Source: JBBQKG01 sp038326655
Lineage (GTDB): Bacteria; Actinomycetota; Thermoleophilia; Solirubrobacterales; JBBDJG01
Direction: 5' to 3'
NCBI GenBank assembly: GCA_038326655.1
Contig: JBBQKG010000011.1
Location: 28,402 to 92,401 of the forward strand
Length of the DNA stretch: 64,000 nucleotides
A model generated the notes under the pieces. The model worked only from the letters and a program-made list of their open reading frames with translations, was not told the DNA's origin and searched no databases. Every line of letters starts with the position of its first letter. Within the stretch, counting starts at the first letter, position 1. A program made the position numbers and the translations under genes. Shown here in pieces: positions 40,169-47,966 of the stretch.

Positions 40169-41665
40169 TCAGCCCGGGCCGGTGGTTCCGGCCGACGGCG
40201 ACGTCGGGCCGGTGGGCGGCGAGGTGGTGCCCGTCGCGCCGCTGCCGGTGACCGGCGCGGGCGGCTTCGCCGTGGGCGGGGGCGGCGCCGCGCCGCCCGT
40301 CTGTGTGGTCGTGCCCTGAGAGACACCGGTGCTGCTGCCGCTGGCGGGAGGGGCCGCCGAGGCGGGAGCGGTACCGGAGACTGCGCCGGACCCGCCCGAG
40401 TCGGACAGGCCGCTCTCACCGGTCGTGCCGGTGCCGCCGGTCGTGCCCGTGTCGGTGGCTTTCGCCTCCTTGGCCTTCCGCCTGGGCGGTTTCGCCTTTG
40501 CCACCAGCTGGTTCGCCGCCGCCGGTGCTGCCGCACCGCCGGTGGTCTGCGGAGGCGACTGGACGACCGTCGCGGACACGTGCACGTGCCTCGCCGGCGG
40601 GTCAGGGGTCGTGACCCGCTTGGCCTCGACGGCGCCGCCGGCGAGGATCGCCGTCACGGCAAGGCTTGCGACGGCTTTCGAGGTGACGGCGCCGATCGCC
40701 GCACCTCCCGCGGCCATGCCACCGGCCCCCGCGCCCCCCGCGGCGCCGGCTGCCACGCCGGTGCTTGCGCCTGCCGCCACGCCGCCCGTCGCGGCCGCTC
40801 CGCCTCCGCCCCCACCGCCGCCCGCGAGCGCGGCGGCGCCGGCCTTGGCCAGCACCAGCTTCTTCAGCGCAAATAGCGGCGCCACGGGGAAGACCGCGGC
40901 CATCCTCGCGGTGGTCTTGCGAAGCTGCTTGCGGTAGTTACGGCACTCGCCGCATTCGCGCATGTGGCGCTTGTGCGCCGGGGACGTGCGCCGCAGGCCC
41001 TCCGCCACCTCGGCGAGCTGCTCCCGAACCTCCGCGCAGGTGAGCTGACGCGCCTCGGCTGCCTCGGCGAGCGACATGCGCGCTCGCACGAGGAGCGACT
41101 TGACGCTCGGCACGGTGGTCTCCATCGCGATGGAGATCTGCTCGTACGAGAGCGCCTCGATCTCGCGCAGCAGCAGGGCGGTCCGCTGGGTCTCGGGAAG
41201 CTTCTGGACGTCGGCGAGCAGGTGCCGCAGGTCTGCGCGCTTGTGCACCAGGTCAGCCGTGGAGATGCCGCCCGCGTAGACCTGATCGTCCATCGTGTCG
41301 CGGCCGTCGGGGACGGGGCGGCGAAGGTGGTTGAGGCAGCGGTTCCGCGCGATCCGGTAGAGCCAGGGCCGCGCGTTGATCTCACGCGTGTCCGCGAGGA
41401 TCGCGTTGTAGGCGGCGGCGAAGACTTCCTGGAGGATGTCCTCGGCGTCCTCCTTGGAGCCGAGCATGTGGCGGCAGAAGGCGAGCAGGCGAGACCTGTA
41501 CCTGCCCAGGAGCGCCTCGAAGGCGGCGTCGTTGCCGCCACGCAGCAGCTGGATCAGGCGGTCGTCCGACTGCAGCCGGAGCAGCGGCGACCGCCCGCCG
41601 AGGGCTCCCAGCCTCGTCGTCGGAGTTGCAGCAGCGGGTGTGGCGACACCGGCCTCCACCGTCAT
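40169..41665 (-). CDS. ECF sigma factor fused to a ZAS-like domain and an Ala/Gly- and Pro/Thr-rich tail
   Basis: A 498-residue protein. Sigma region 2 spans about residues 38-105 (GSKEDAEDILQEVFAAAYNAI; ARPWLYRIARNRCLNHLRR) and region 4 about 145-200 (LPETQRTALLLREIEALSYE). It continues with a zinc-binding anti-sigma motif (TCAEVREQL, then HMRECGEC: Hx3Cx2C), a membrane-compatible Ala/Gly segment (about 265-345), and a ~150-residue Pro/Thr/Ser/Gly tail that would lie outside the cell. A sigma factor joined to its own anti-sigma-like module suggests membrane-tethered, signal-released control, which is inference. Starts farther upstream run through tRNA-Leu and were rejected. Confidence 0.85.
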   Translation of the reverse strand: MTVEAGVATPAAATPTTRLGALGGRSPLLRLQSDDRLIQLLRGGNDAAFEALLGRYRSRLLAFCRHMLGSKEDAEDILQEVFAAAYNAILADTREINARPWLYRIARNRCLNHLRRPVPDGRDTMDDQVYAGGISTADLVHKRADLRHLLADVQKLPETQRTALLLREIEALSYEQISIAMETTVPSVKSLLVRARMSLAEAAEARQLTCAEVREQLAEVAEGLRRTSPAHKRHMRECGECRNYRKQLRKTTARMAAVFPVAPLFALKKLVLAKAGAAALAGGGGGGGGAAATGGVAAGASTGVAAGAAGGAGAGGMAAGGAAIGAVTSKAVASLAVTAILAGGAVEAKRVTTPDPPARHVHVSATVVQSPPQTTGGAAAPAAANQLVAKAKPPRRKAKEAKATDTGTTGGTGTTGESGLSDSGGSGAVSGTAPASAAPPASGSSTGVSQGTTTQTGGAAPPPPTAKPPAPVTGSGATGTTSPPTGPTSPSAGTTGPG

Positions 41666-41732
41666 CTTGAACACCGTAGCAATGGGTTTGTTCCGGTTCG
41701 CCGTACCGGCGCACCGATAGAGTTGTATCGGC

Positions 41733-41816
41733 GCCCGGGTGCTGGAACTGGACAGACAGGGCGGGCTTAAACCCCGCTGCCCGTGGGGCGTGTGGGTTCG
41801 AATCCCACCCCGGGCA
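41733..41816 (+). tRNA. tRNA-Leu (anticodon TAA)
   Basis: An 84-base class II tRNA. The acceptor is GCCCGGG/CCCGGGC with discriminator A, the anticodon loop CTTAAAC gives TAA for TTA/TTG codons, a variable arm is present, and the T stem is GTGGG/CCCAC with loop TTCGAAT. It is divergent from the ECF gene and 67 bases away. Confidence 0.94.
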
Positions 41817-41850
41817 CTTGAGCGGGCGCCGGCCATCGATCGGCGAGCCG

Positions 41851-42443
41851 GTGGTGCTCGCGGACGGATCGACGATCTCGATCGCCCGATCGCCCCTGGT
41901 GACAAGAGCGCGATCGAGACAGCTTTCGAGCATCTGAGCCAGGAATCGCGCTACCGGCGGTTCTTCGCGCCGCTCGAGCGACTGAAGGCTCGCGACCTCG
42001 CCTATCTCACCGAAGTCGACCACCACGACCACGAAGCGCTGATCGCCCATAGCGCCCAGCGCGAGCCGATCGGGGTCGCGCGCTATGTCCGCGGCAAGGA
42101 GCGGAACAAGGCCGAGGTGGCCGTCGCGGTCGTGGACGGCTGGCACCGGCGCGGCGTCGCGACGGCGCTGCTCAGACGGCTGGTCGAGCGCGCCCGGGTC
42201 GAAGGGATCGACACGTTCACGGCGACGGTGCTCGCCGAAAACAGGCATGCGCTCGACCTGATGAGCTCGCTCGGGGACGCCCAGAGGGTGGGATCGGAGC
42301 ACTCGTCGGTCGACCTCGAGATCGAGCTCCCGCGCGAGGGCATCGGCAAGCGCCTGCGGGACGCGCTTCGCGAGGCCGCCGCGGGCGTGTTGACCGGGCG
42401 CGACCCCGCACACCCCCGCACGCGACTGCGCAAAAGGCCTTAG
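41851..42443 (+). CDS. GNAT-family acetyltransferase with an N-terminal frameshift
   Basis: From residue ~15 on, a good GNAT domain is encoded: LSQESRYRRFFAPLERL, EPIGVARYVR, AEVAVAVVDGWHRRGVATALLRRLVERA (the acetyl-CoA loop) and TATVLAENRHALDLMSSLG. The N-terminus (VVLADGSTISI) is in another frame. An expected ATCCGCCCG reads ATCGCCCG near 41880-41887, i.e. one C is missing. This is either a true frameshift or a base-calling error. The stop shares TTAG with the convergent gene. Confidence 0.7.
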
Positions 42444-43714
42444 GCGGGGCTGTCCGCGACGCGCTCGAGCTGCGAGCGGAGATCGCTGCCCATGAGCGGG
42501 TCGGCGTGGCCGGGCCAAACCGCCCGCGGCTCGAGTGCCGCGAGCTTGCGAACGCTCGCGCGGGCCTGCTCGGTGTCCTTGTTGAACGCGCGGTGCGGAA
42601 CCCGGGGCGCCCCCTTCTTGCCGGTCTGCGGGTCGAGCGTGTAGATCGTGTCGCTCACGAGCGCGAGCCGGTCCGACTCCCGCCAGAGGCCGATCATGCC
42701 CGGAGCGTGGCCGGGCAGGTGGATCACCTCGAAGCCGGCCACCTCGGCGCCCTCCGCGACGGTGCCGGCCACCTCGACCGGGCCACCGTCCCAGCTCTTC
42801 AGGAGGAGGGGCATGCCGAACCTCGCGAAGCCGCGCTCGAGCTGCGAGAAGTCGAAGTAATGCGCGCCGCCGTCGCCTTCGGCGTCGGCGACCTCGTCCG
42901 GATGGCAGAACACGGGTGCCGCGAGCGATCTGGCGGCGCCGCGGTGATCGCCGTGCCCGTGCCCGAGCACGATGCGGGTGATTCCCCCGAGCGACGCGGC
43001 GACCGGGCCGATCTGGTTCCGCATCGCCTTGATGCCGGCGTCGAAGCACACGACGCCGTCGCCGTCCCGCACCAGGTAAACGTTCATGACCTTCGAGGGG
43101 AAGCCGCCCTGCACGAGCCACACGCCATCGGCGACGTCGACCACGTTCGGCTTGAGCAGCGAGCGCAAGAGACGCGTGCGCGCGTTGAACGCTCCCGTCA
43201 TGCCGCGCTCGGCGGCGCTGTCGCGCGGCGGCATCAGCCCGATCTGCCGCGCGAACTGCGTGCCGTCGTAATAGGCGTCGTTACGGCGGATCCGCCCGTC
43301 CTCGACCGTCAGGAGGTCGATCCCCTCGAGATCGACCCGTGCTCCCGACGGCTCGATGCCCTGGAACGGCCCACCGCAGAACGTGCCGGTCGCGTGCCAG
43401 CGCACGGCCGCATGGTTGCGCGCCGCGACGATGTCGAGGACCTCGAACTTCATGTCCGGCACGGCCGTGAACAGCTCCGTGAAGAAGGTGCGCACCTCGT
43501 CCGGCGCCGTGAGGTCGCCGATCGGGGCGAGGCGGTCCACCCCGCCGGGATGCCAGCACGCGGTCATCGCATCTACATCGCGTGCGGCGACGGCGTCGAA
43601 GTAGGTCCGCGCGACCTTCGCGGGGCCCGGCGTCTTCGTCGCGCGCTCGCGCTCGCTTGTCTCGGCCGCCTGGCCGGCTGTGATCGGGTCCGTGCTTCCG
43701 GTCGCGTCCGTCAT
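42440..43714 (-). CDS. SnoaL-like (ester cyclase) domain fused to a metallo-beta-lactamase domain
   Basis: A 424-residue fusion. Residues 30-165 form a SnoaL-like domain (FDAVAARDVDAMTACWHPGG; VLDIVAARNHAAVRWHATGTF). Residues 200-415 form a metallo-beta-lactamase hydrolase: NVYLVRDGDGVVCFDAG, the metal site HGHGDH (HxHxDH), and the later ligands in HLPGHAPGM, SDTIYT and WPGHADP. This MBL type acts on thioesters, lactones or other small esters; a SnoaL domain could bind the same substrate. The ATG has GAGAGGGGAG upstream. No frameshift is needed. Confidence 0.87.
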   Translation of the reverse strand: MTDATGSTDPITAGQAAETSERERATKTPGPAKVARTYFDAVAARDVDAMTACWHPGGVDRLAPIGDLTAPDEVRTFFTELFTAVPDMKFEVLDIVAARNHAAVRWHATGTFCGGPFQGIEPSGARVDLEGIDLLTVEDGRIRRNDAYYDGTQFARQIGLMPPRDSAAERGMTGAFNARTRLLRSLLKPNVVDVADGVWLVQGGFPSKVMNVYLVRDGDGVVCFDAGIKAMRNQIGPVAASLGGITRIVLGHGHGDHRGAARSLAAPVFCHPDEVADAEGDGGAHYFDFSQLERGFARFGMPLLLKSWDGGPVEVAGTVAEGAEVAGFEVIHLPGHAPGMIGLWRESDRLALVSDTIYTLDPQTGKKGAPRVPHRAFNKDTEQARASVRKLAALEPRAVWPGHADPLMGSDLRSQLERVADSPA

Positions 43715-43811
43715 GGGGCTCCCCTCTCCTCGCTCGGCGCGGAGCATACGCCTCTTCCGCCGTGCCGGAGCGGCGGGCGCATGCGCCAAACTGCAGTTCT
43801 CACGCCGGCAA

Positions 43812-44477
43812 TCAGGCGGCGAAGGCCACGGACAGCGTCCCGAGTGCGCCGAGGTCGACCGCGACGAGGTCGCCAGGCTCGACGAACACGATCGGCGTGA
43901 GCGAGCCGGCGATGATCACCTGGCCCGGTCGCAGCACCTCTCCGACCAGCGCGAGGCGCTCGGCCACGATGCGCACGACCTCCGCGGGCTGCTCGCCCGT
44001 CTCGCCGAACCGCTCACGCTGTTCGACCGCACCGTTTCTCGTCACGGTCACATCCAGCGCGGCCAGATCGCCCGCGCCGACCCCGGGAACCGGGTCCCCG
44101 AGCACCACGCCACGGTGGAACACGTTGCCCGCCAGGATCGCCTCGAGCTCGTCGAGAGCGGGATCGAGATCGACGATCTCGATCGCCGGCCCGAGCGACT
44201 CGATCGCCGCGCCCGCGCCCAGGTGGATCGCGACCTCCGGCTCGACGCCGATCCGCGTGCCGGCCTCAACGGAGTGAGCGGAGCCCGGCTCGATCAGCGA
44301 TCCGGTCGTGAGGTGGCCGACGACCGGTCGCTCGAGACCGAGGTGTTGCTGGACCGGCGCGAGGTTCAGCCCGATCTTCCAGCCGATCAGCTCGTCGCCC
44401 GCGGCGCGCTTTGCCGCCAGGGCGGCGAGCTGCGCCTCGAGCCCGCGAGCGACCCCGGCGCCCGCCGGTTCGCTCAA
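43812..44477 (-). CDS. 2-keto-4-pentenoate hydratase-like / FAH-family protein
   Basis: A 221-residue protein with the MhpD/HpcG hydratase pattern: GWKIGLNLAPVQQHLGLERPVVGHL, the metal-ligand region GVEPEVAIHLG, and VIIAGSLTPIVFVEPGDLVAVDLGALGTL at the end. These enzymes hydrate 2-oxo-pentenoates in aromatic meta-cleavage, or act as related decarboxylases. No ring-cleavage genes are nearby. The start is TTG overlapping the upstream TGA (TTGA, 44474-44477), so it is coupled to the membrane-protein gene. Confidence 0.82.
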   Translation of the reverse strand: MSEPAGAGVARGLEAQLAALAAKRAAGDELIGWKIGLNLAPVQQHLGLERPVVGHLTTGSLIEPGSAHSVEAGTRIGVEPEVAIHLGAGAAIESLGPAIEIVDLDPALDELEAILAGNVFHRGVVLGDPVPGVGAGDLAALDVTVTRNGAVEQRERFGETGEQPAEVVRIVAERLALVGEVLRPGQVIIAGSLTPIVFVEPGDLVAVDLGALGTLSVAFAA

Positions 44478-44872
44478 GCCTCGTGGTAACGCGTCGAGAT
44501 CGTGAGCAGCAGGAACCCGACGCCGACGACGATGAAGTAGGCGGTCGCACGCACGTCATCGGTGAAGCTGAAGATGAACGGCGTCACGACCATGAAGAGG
44601 CTGAGGACATAGTCGAGCACGACGTGCGAGGCAAGCGGCAGCGTGCGCGCCACTCCGGTCGGTGCCTCGGTGACGAAGCCGAGCACGACGATACCCGCGC
44701 CGAGCAGGATCGAGATCACGGTCGCGGTATCGGAATCCCAGCCGAAGAAGAACGGCGCGCCGATCGATAGCCCCGCGACCCCGTACTCGACGAGGCCGTG
44801 CACGAAGAGCGGGACGGAGTTCCTGCGAAAACGCCGGTCCCGGCGCACGGGTGGTTTCGGCGCGGCATTCAT
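44474..44872 (-). CDS. Small four-helix membrane protein (SPW-repeat-like)
   Basis: A 132-residue protein. After a basic N-terminus it has four hydrophobic helices (GVAGLSIGAPFFFGW; AVISILLGAGIVVLGFV-like; SHVVLDYVLSLFMVVTPFIFSF; AYFIVVGVGFLLLTIS). The layout resembles SPW-repeat membrane proteins of unknown role. An ATG three codons upstream (44881) is possible. Its stop overlaps the start of the hydratase gene. A short tandem repeat lies just upstream. Confidence 0.65.
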   Translation of the reverse strand: MNAAPKPPVRRDRRFRRNSVPLFVHGLVEYGVAGLSIGAPFFFGWDSDTATVISILLGAGIVVLGFVTEAPTGVARTLPLASHVVLDYVLSLFMVVTPFIFSFTDDVRATAYFIVVGVGFLLLTISTRYHEA

Positions 44873-44892
44873 GGGCTTCATCCTAAAGGGGC

Positions 44893-44950
44893 CGTCCCCG
44901 GCCGTCCCAGGCAGTCCCGGGCAGTCCCGGCAGTCCCCGGGCAGTCCTCT
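44893..44950 (+). repeat. Five tandem ~10-bp GTCCCGGGCA-type repeats
   Basis: The stretch repeats GTCCC-GGGCA with small variations (GTCCCAGGCA, GTCCCGGGCA, GTCCCGGCA, GTCCCCGGGCA). It fills the short gap between the divergent membrane-protein and hydroxylase-like genes and so overlaps their promoters. Unit length near one helical turn. Confidence 0.8.
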
Positions 44951-44962
44951 AGACTCTTGCCC

Positions 44963-45619
44963 GTGAGCACGGGGTCCGCGACAGCGTCGCAGAGCCACTC
45001 GGGGCCGCCGCAGGAGGTCTCGCCGCGGATGTTCGACAACCCGATCCTCGAATGGGGCTCCCGGGTCCACCCGATCGTGCCCCCGGTGCTCTATCTGCCG
45101 TTGATCTGCTTTCTGCTCGTCCGCAGTGTCGTGGCCGCGGACCTTGCCGTGCCGGCCGTGGCAGGCGTGTTCGTGCTGGGAATCTTCTTCTGGTCCCTCG
45201 GCGAGTACCTGCTGCACCGGTTCGTCTTCCACCTCGAGCCCGATAGCCGCTGGGGCAGGCGGCTGCATTTCGTCATCCACGGCGTCCACCACGACTTCCC
45301 GCACGACCCGATGCGGCTCGTGATGCCGCCCTCGGTGAGCATCCCGCTCGCGATTGCCTTCTGGTTCGGGTTCCGCGCTGTGCTCGGCCCGGACTGGTCG
45401 ATGCCCGCCTTCGCCGGATTTCTCGTCGGCTACCTGATCTACGACATGACGCACTACCACGTGCACCATCACCGCGCCAAGAACAGGCTCAGCCTCGCGC
45501 TTCGGCGATACCACTACCGCCACCACTTCCAGCAGTCCGACCGCGGCTTCGGAGTCACCTCGCCGGTGTGGGACCGCGTCTTCCGGACCGCTCCGCTGGT
45601 ACGCCGGCGCTCCTCCTAG
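44963..45619 (+). CDS. Fatty-acid hydroxylase/sterol desaturase superfamily membrane protein
   Basis: A 218-residue membrane protein with the di-iron histidine boxes of the superfamily: HRFVFH, HGVHHDFPHD, HYHVHHH and HYRHH. The pattern and size match bacterial FA2H/Scs7-like hydroxylases, which hydroxylate lipid acyl chains in the membrane. GTG 44963 is taken as the start, but ATG 45030 (MFDNP) has a better Shine-Dalgarno (GGAGGT) and would remove 22 polar residues. The stop shares CTAG with mobA. Confidence 0.85.
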   Translation: MSTGSATASQSHSGPPQEVSPRMFDNPILEWGSRVHPIVPPVLYLPLICFLLVRSVVAADLAVPAVAGVFVLGIFFWSLGEYLLHRFVFHLEPDSRWGRRLHFVIHGVHHDFPHDPMRLVMPPSVSIPLAIAFWFGFRAVLGPDWSMPAFAGFLVGYLIYDMTHYHVHHHRAKNRLSLALRRYHYRHHFQQSDRGFGVTSPVWDRVFRTAPLVRRRSS

Positions 45620-46203
45620 TCGGTCCGCGACAGCAACGCCTGCGCGCGCCCGAGGTCTTCGGGCGTGTTGACGTTGAACAGCAGGCGGTCCGGCTCCCCG
45701 AATGCACGTAGCTCGTCCTCTCCCACGACACGCGCGCCCAGCGCCGTGATCGTCTCGTGCAGCGGCGCCCGGCGGTCGAGGGCGTCCCGGAGCGGTCCGA
45801 GCACCGCTGCTCCGTAGCGTCCGAGCAGCGGGTGCAGCCGCCCACCCGCGCGCGGCACGGCGAGCGGCGCGTCGAGCTCTGCCAGGAACAGCGCCAGCTC
45901 GGCGGTCACGAACGGCATGTCACACGCGCACGCGAGCACCGCGCGGCCGTCCGCGCGCTCGAGCGCCGTGACGATCCCGAGCAGAGGGTGAACGGGCTCC
46001 GCGGGCTCGGTCCAGATCGGCACCGCCACGATCGGAAGCGCGCTGTCCGGCTTGGCCACCACGACGGTGTCCAACCCGGCCGCGGCGAGTGCCTCGAGTG
46101 AATACTCCAGCAGCGTGCGACCGCCCAGCGGCGCGGTCGCCTTCGGTCGCCCGAGGCGCCTGCCGCGACCGCCCGCGAGCACCGCTCCGACGACGTCTGC
46201 CAC
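45616..46203 (-). CDS. mobA: Molybdenum cofactor guanylyltransferase
   Basis: A 195-residue MobA-like nucleotidyltransferase: N-terminal LAGGRGRRLGRPKA binds GTP, ACACDMPFV carries the metal-binding Asp, and HPLLGRYG follows. It attaches GMP to molybdopterin to make the guanine dinucleotide cofactor. No other molybdenum gene is in the window, so it appears solitary. A MobA-like (CTP-using or sugar) specificity cannot be excluded. Confidence 0.85.
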   Translation of the reverse strand: MADVVGAVLAGGRGRRLGRPKATAPLGGRTLLEYSLEALAAAGLDTVVVAKPDSALPIVAVPIWTEPAEPVHPLLGIVTALERADGRAVLACACDMPFVTAELALFLAELDAPLAVPRAGGRLHPLLGRYGAAVLGPLRDALDRRAPLHETITALGARVVGEDELRAFGEPDRLLFNVNTPEDLGRAQALLSRTD

Positions 46204-46232
46204 GGTCGCAGACTAGTTAGAGTGAATCTTTC

Positions 46233-47921
46233 GTGGCGACCAAGGAACAAACGCAGCAGGCGCCGCCCCCGGAAGCCGACGCAAAGCAGCCCCACGGCGG
46301 GCTGCTCGTGGCCCGGCGCCTGAAGGCACACGGCGTCCGCAAGCTCTTCACGCTTTCCGGCGGGCACCTGTTCTCGATCTACGACGGCTGCGTACGCGAG
46401 GGCGTCGACCTGGTCGACACGCGCCACGAGTCCGCCGCGGCGTTCGCGGCCGAGGGCTGGGCGAAGGTCACGCGCGAGCCCGGTATCTGCGCGCTGACCG
46501 CGGGGCCCGGCGTGACAAACGGGATGAGCGCGATTGCCTCCGCACACAAGAACAACTCCCCGGTGGTCGTGCTCGGCGGGCGTGCGCCACAGCTGCGCTG
46601 GGGGATGGGCTCGCTGCAGGAGATCGACCACGTGCCGTTCGTCGCGCCACTGACCAAGAGCGCGCGCACCGCGACCGCGACCGGGGACATCCCGGCGCTC
46701 GTCGACGAGGCGATCGCAACCGCGCTCGAGGCCCCCACCGGCCCCACGTTCGTCGACTTCCCCCTCGACGCGGTCTTCAGCGAGGCCGACGATTCAGAGC
46801 TGCCCGCAGCCGCGCCCGATCCCGCGGCGCTCCCGGCCGCCGACGGCACCGCGATCGAGCGGGTCGCCGCGCTGCTGGCGCGCGCGGAGCGCCCGGCCGT
46901 GATGGCGGGCACCGACCTCTACTGGGGCCACGGCGAGGTCGCCTTGCTTGCGTTGATCGAGGCGCTCGGGATCCCGGTGTTCCTGAACGGGCTCGCGCGC
47001 GGATGCGTGCCGGCCGACCACCACAACTACTTCTCGCGCACCCGCGGCACCGCCCTGAAGGGCGCCGACGTCGCGCTCGTGATCGGCGTCCCGATGGATT
47101 TCCGCCTCGGCTTCGGCGCGAGCTTCGGCGACGAGACCGAGATCGTGCAGATCGCGGCCGCCGCGCCGGACCGTGAGCCGCCGCGGCCGCTCGCGGGCGA
47201 GCTCTACGGCGGGCTGCCCGCGACGCTCACGGCGCTGCGCGAGACTGCGCTCGCGGCCGGGGCACGACCGGAGCGAACGGCCGGCTGGCGCGAGACGCTC
47301 CGCGAGCAGGAAAGCGAGAAGCGCGCGGCCGAGCAGGCCGACCTGAACGACGAGCGCGCTCCGCTTCATCCGCTGCGGGTCTACAACGAGCTTCAGTCGG
47401 TGCTCGACCGCGACGCGATCGTGATCGGCGACGGAGGCGACTTCGTTTCCTATGCCGGCCGCGTGATCGACACCTACGAGCCGGGTTGCTGGCTCGACCC
47501 CGGCCCCTACGGCTGCCTGGGAGCGGGGCCCGGCTACGCGATCGCGGCACGACTTGCGCGTCCAGACAAGCAGGTCTGCCTGCTGCTCGGCGACGGCGCA
47601 TTCGGGTTCTCCGGCATGGAGTTCGACACGATGATCCGCCACGACCTGCCGATCGTCGCGGTGATCGGCAACAACGGGATCTGGGCGCTCGAGAAGCACC
47701 CGATGGAGTTTCTGTACGGCTATTCCGTCGCGGCCGAGCTCCGCCCGGCTACTCGTTACGACGAGGTCGTCAAGGCACTCGGCGGTCACGGCGAGCTGGT
47801 CCAGCGTCCCGACGAGCTGAGGCCGGCGCTCGAGCGGGCGTTCGCATCGGGCAAGCCTGCCTGCGTGAACGTTCTGACGGATCCGGACGTGGTCTATCCG
47901 CGCCGCTCGAATCTCGCCTGA
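46233..47921 (+). CDS. Thiamine-diphosphate-dependent enzyme (acetolactate synthase/2-hydroxyacyl-CoA lyase-like)
   Basis: A 562-residue ThDP enzyme with three domains. The pyrimidine-binding domain has the catalytic Glu66 in TRHESAAAFAAEGWAK; a central domain follows; the pyrophosphate domain has the motif GDGAFGFSGMEFDTM to IGNNG (about 450-482). Similarity pattern fits acetolactate synthase large subunit-like proteins and oxalyl-CoA decarboxylase/HACL. No small regulatory subunit or ilvC is adjacent, which argues against branched-chain synthesis. It starts with GTG 29 bases from divergent mobA, with little room for a leader. Confidence 0.85.
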   Translation: MATKEQTQQAPPPEADAKQPHGGLLVARRLKAHGVRKLFTLSGGHLFSIYDGCVREGVDLVDTRHESAAAFAAEGWAKVTREPGICALTAGPGVTNGMSAIASAHKNNSPVVVLGGRAPQLRWGMGSLQEIDHVPFVAPLTKSARTATATGDIPALVDEAIATALEAPTGPTFVDFPLDAVFSEADDSELPAAAPDPAALPAADGTAIERVAALLARAERPAVMAGTDLYWGHGEVALLALIEALGIPVFLNGLARGCVPADHHNYFSRTRGTALKGADVALVIGVPMDFRLGFGASFGDETEIVQIAAAAPDREPPRPLAGELYGGLPATLTALRETALAAGARPERTAGWRETLREQESEKRAAEQADLNDERAPLHPLRVYNELQSVLDRDAIVIGDGGDFVSYAGRVIDTYEPGCWLDPGPYGCLGAGPGYAIAARLARPDKQVCLLLGDGAFGFSGMEFDTMIRHDLPIVAVIGNNGIWALEKHPMEFLYGYSVAAELRPATRYDEVVKALGGHGELVQRPDELRPALERAFASGKPACVNVLTDPDVVYPRRSNLA

Positions 47922-47966
47922 CTCGCGGCTCACGCATCAAGGCTCCCGAGCGTTGAACGGAGTGTG

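Noticed and set aside
40680..40860. Gly/Ala-rich repeats in the ECF gene as a sequence repeat or CRISPR-like element
   Set aside because: The repetition follows codons of an Ala/Gly-rich protein segment with no fixed unit or spacers. No CRISPR array was seen anywhere in the window.
46233..47921. Assignment as ilvB (biosynthetic acetolactate synthase)
   Set aside because: No ilvN or ilvC neighbour, and the sequence pattern fits several ThDP enzymes; a gene symbol would overstate the evidence.
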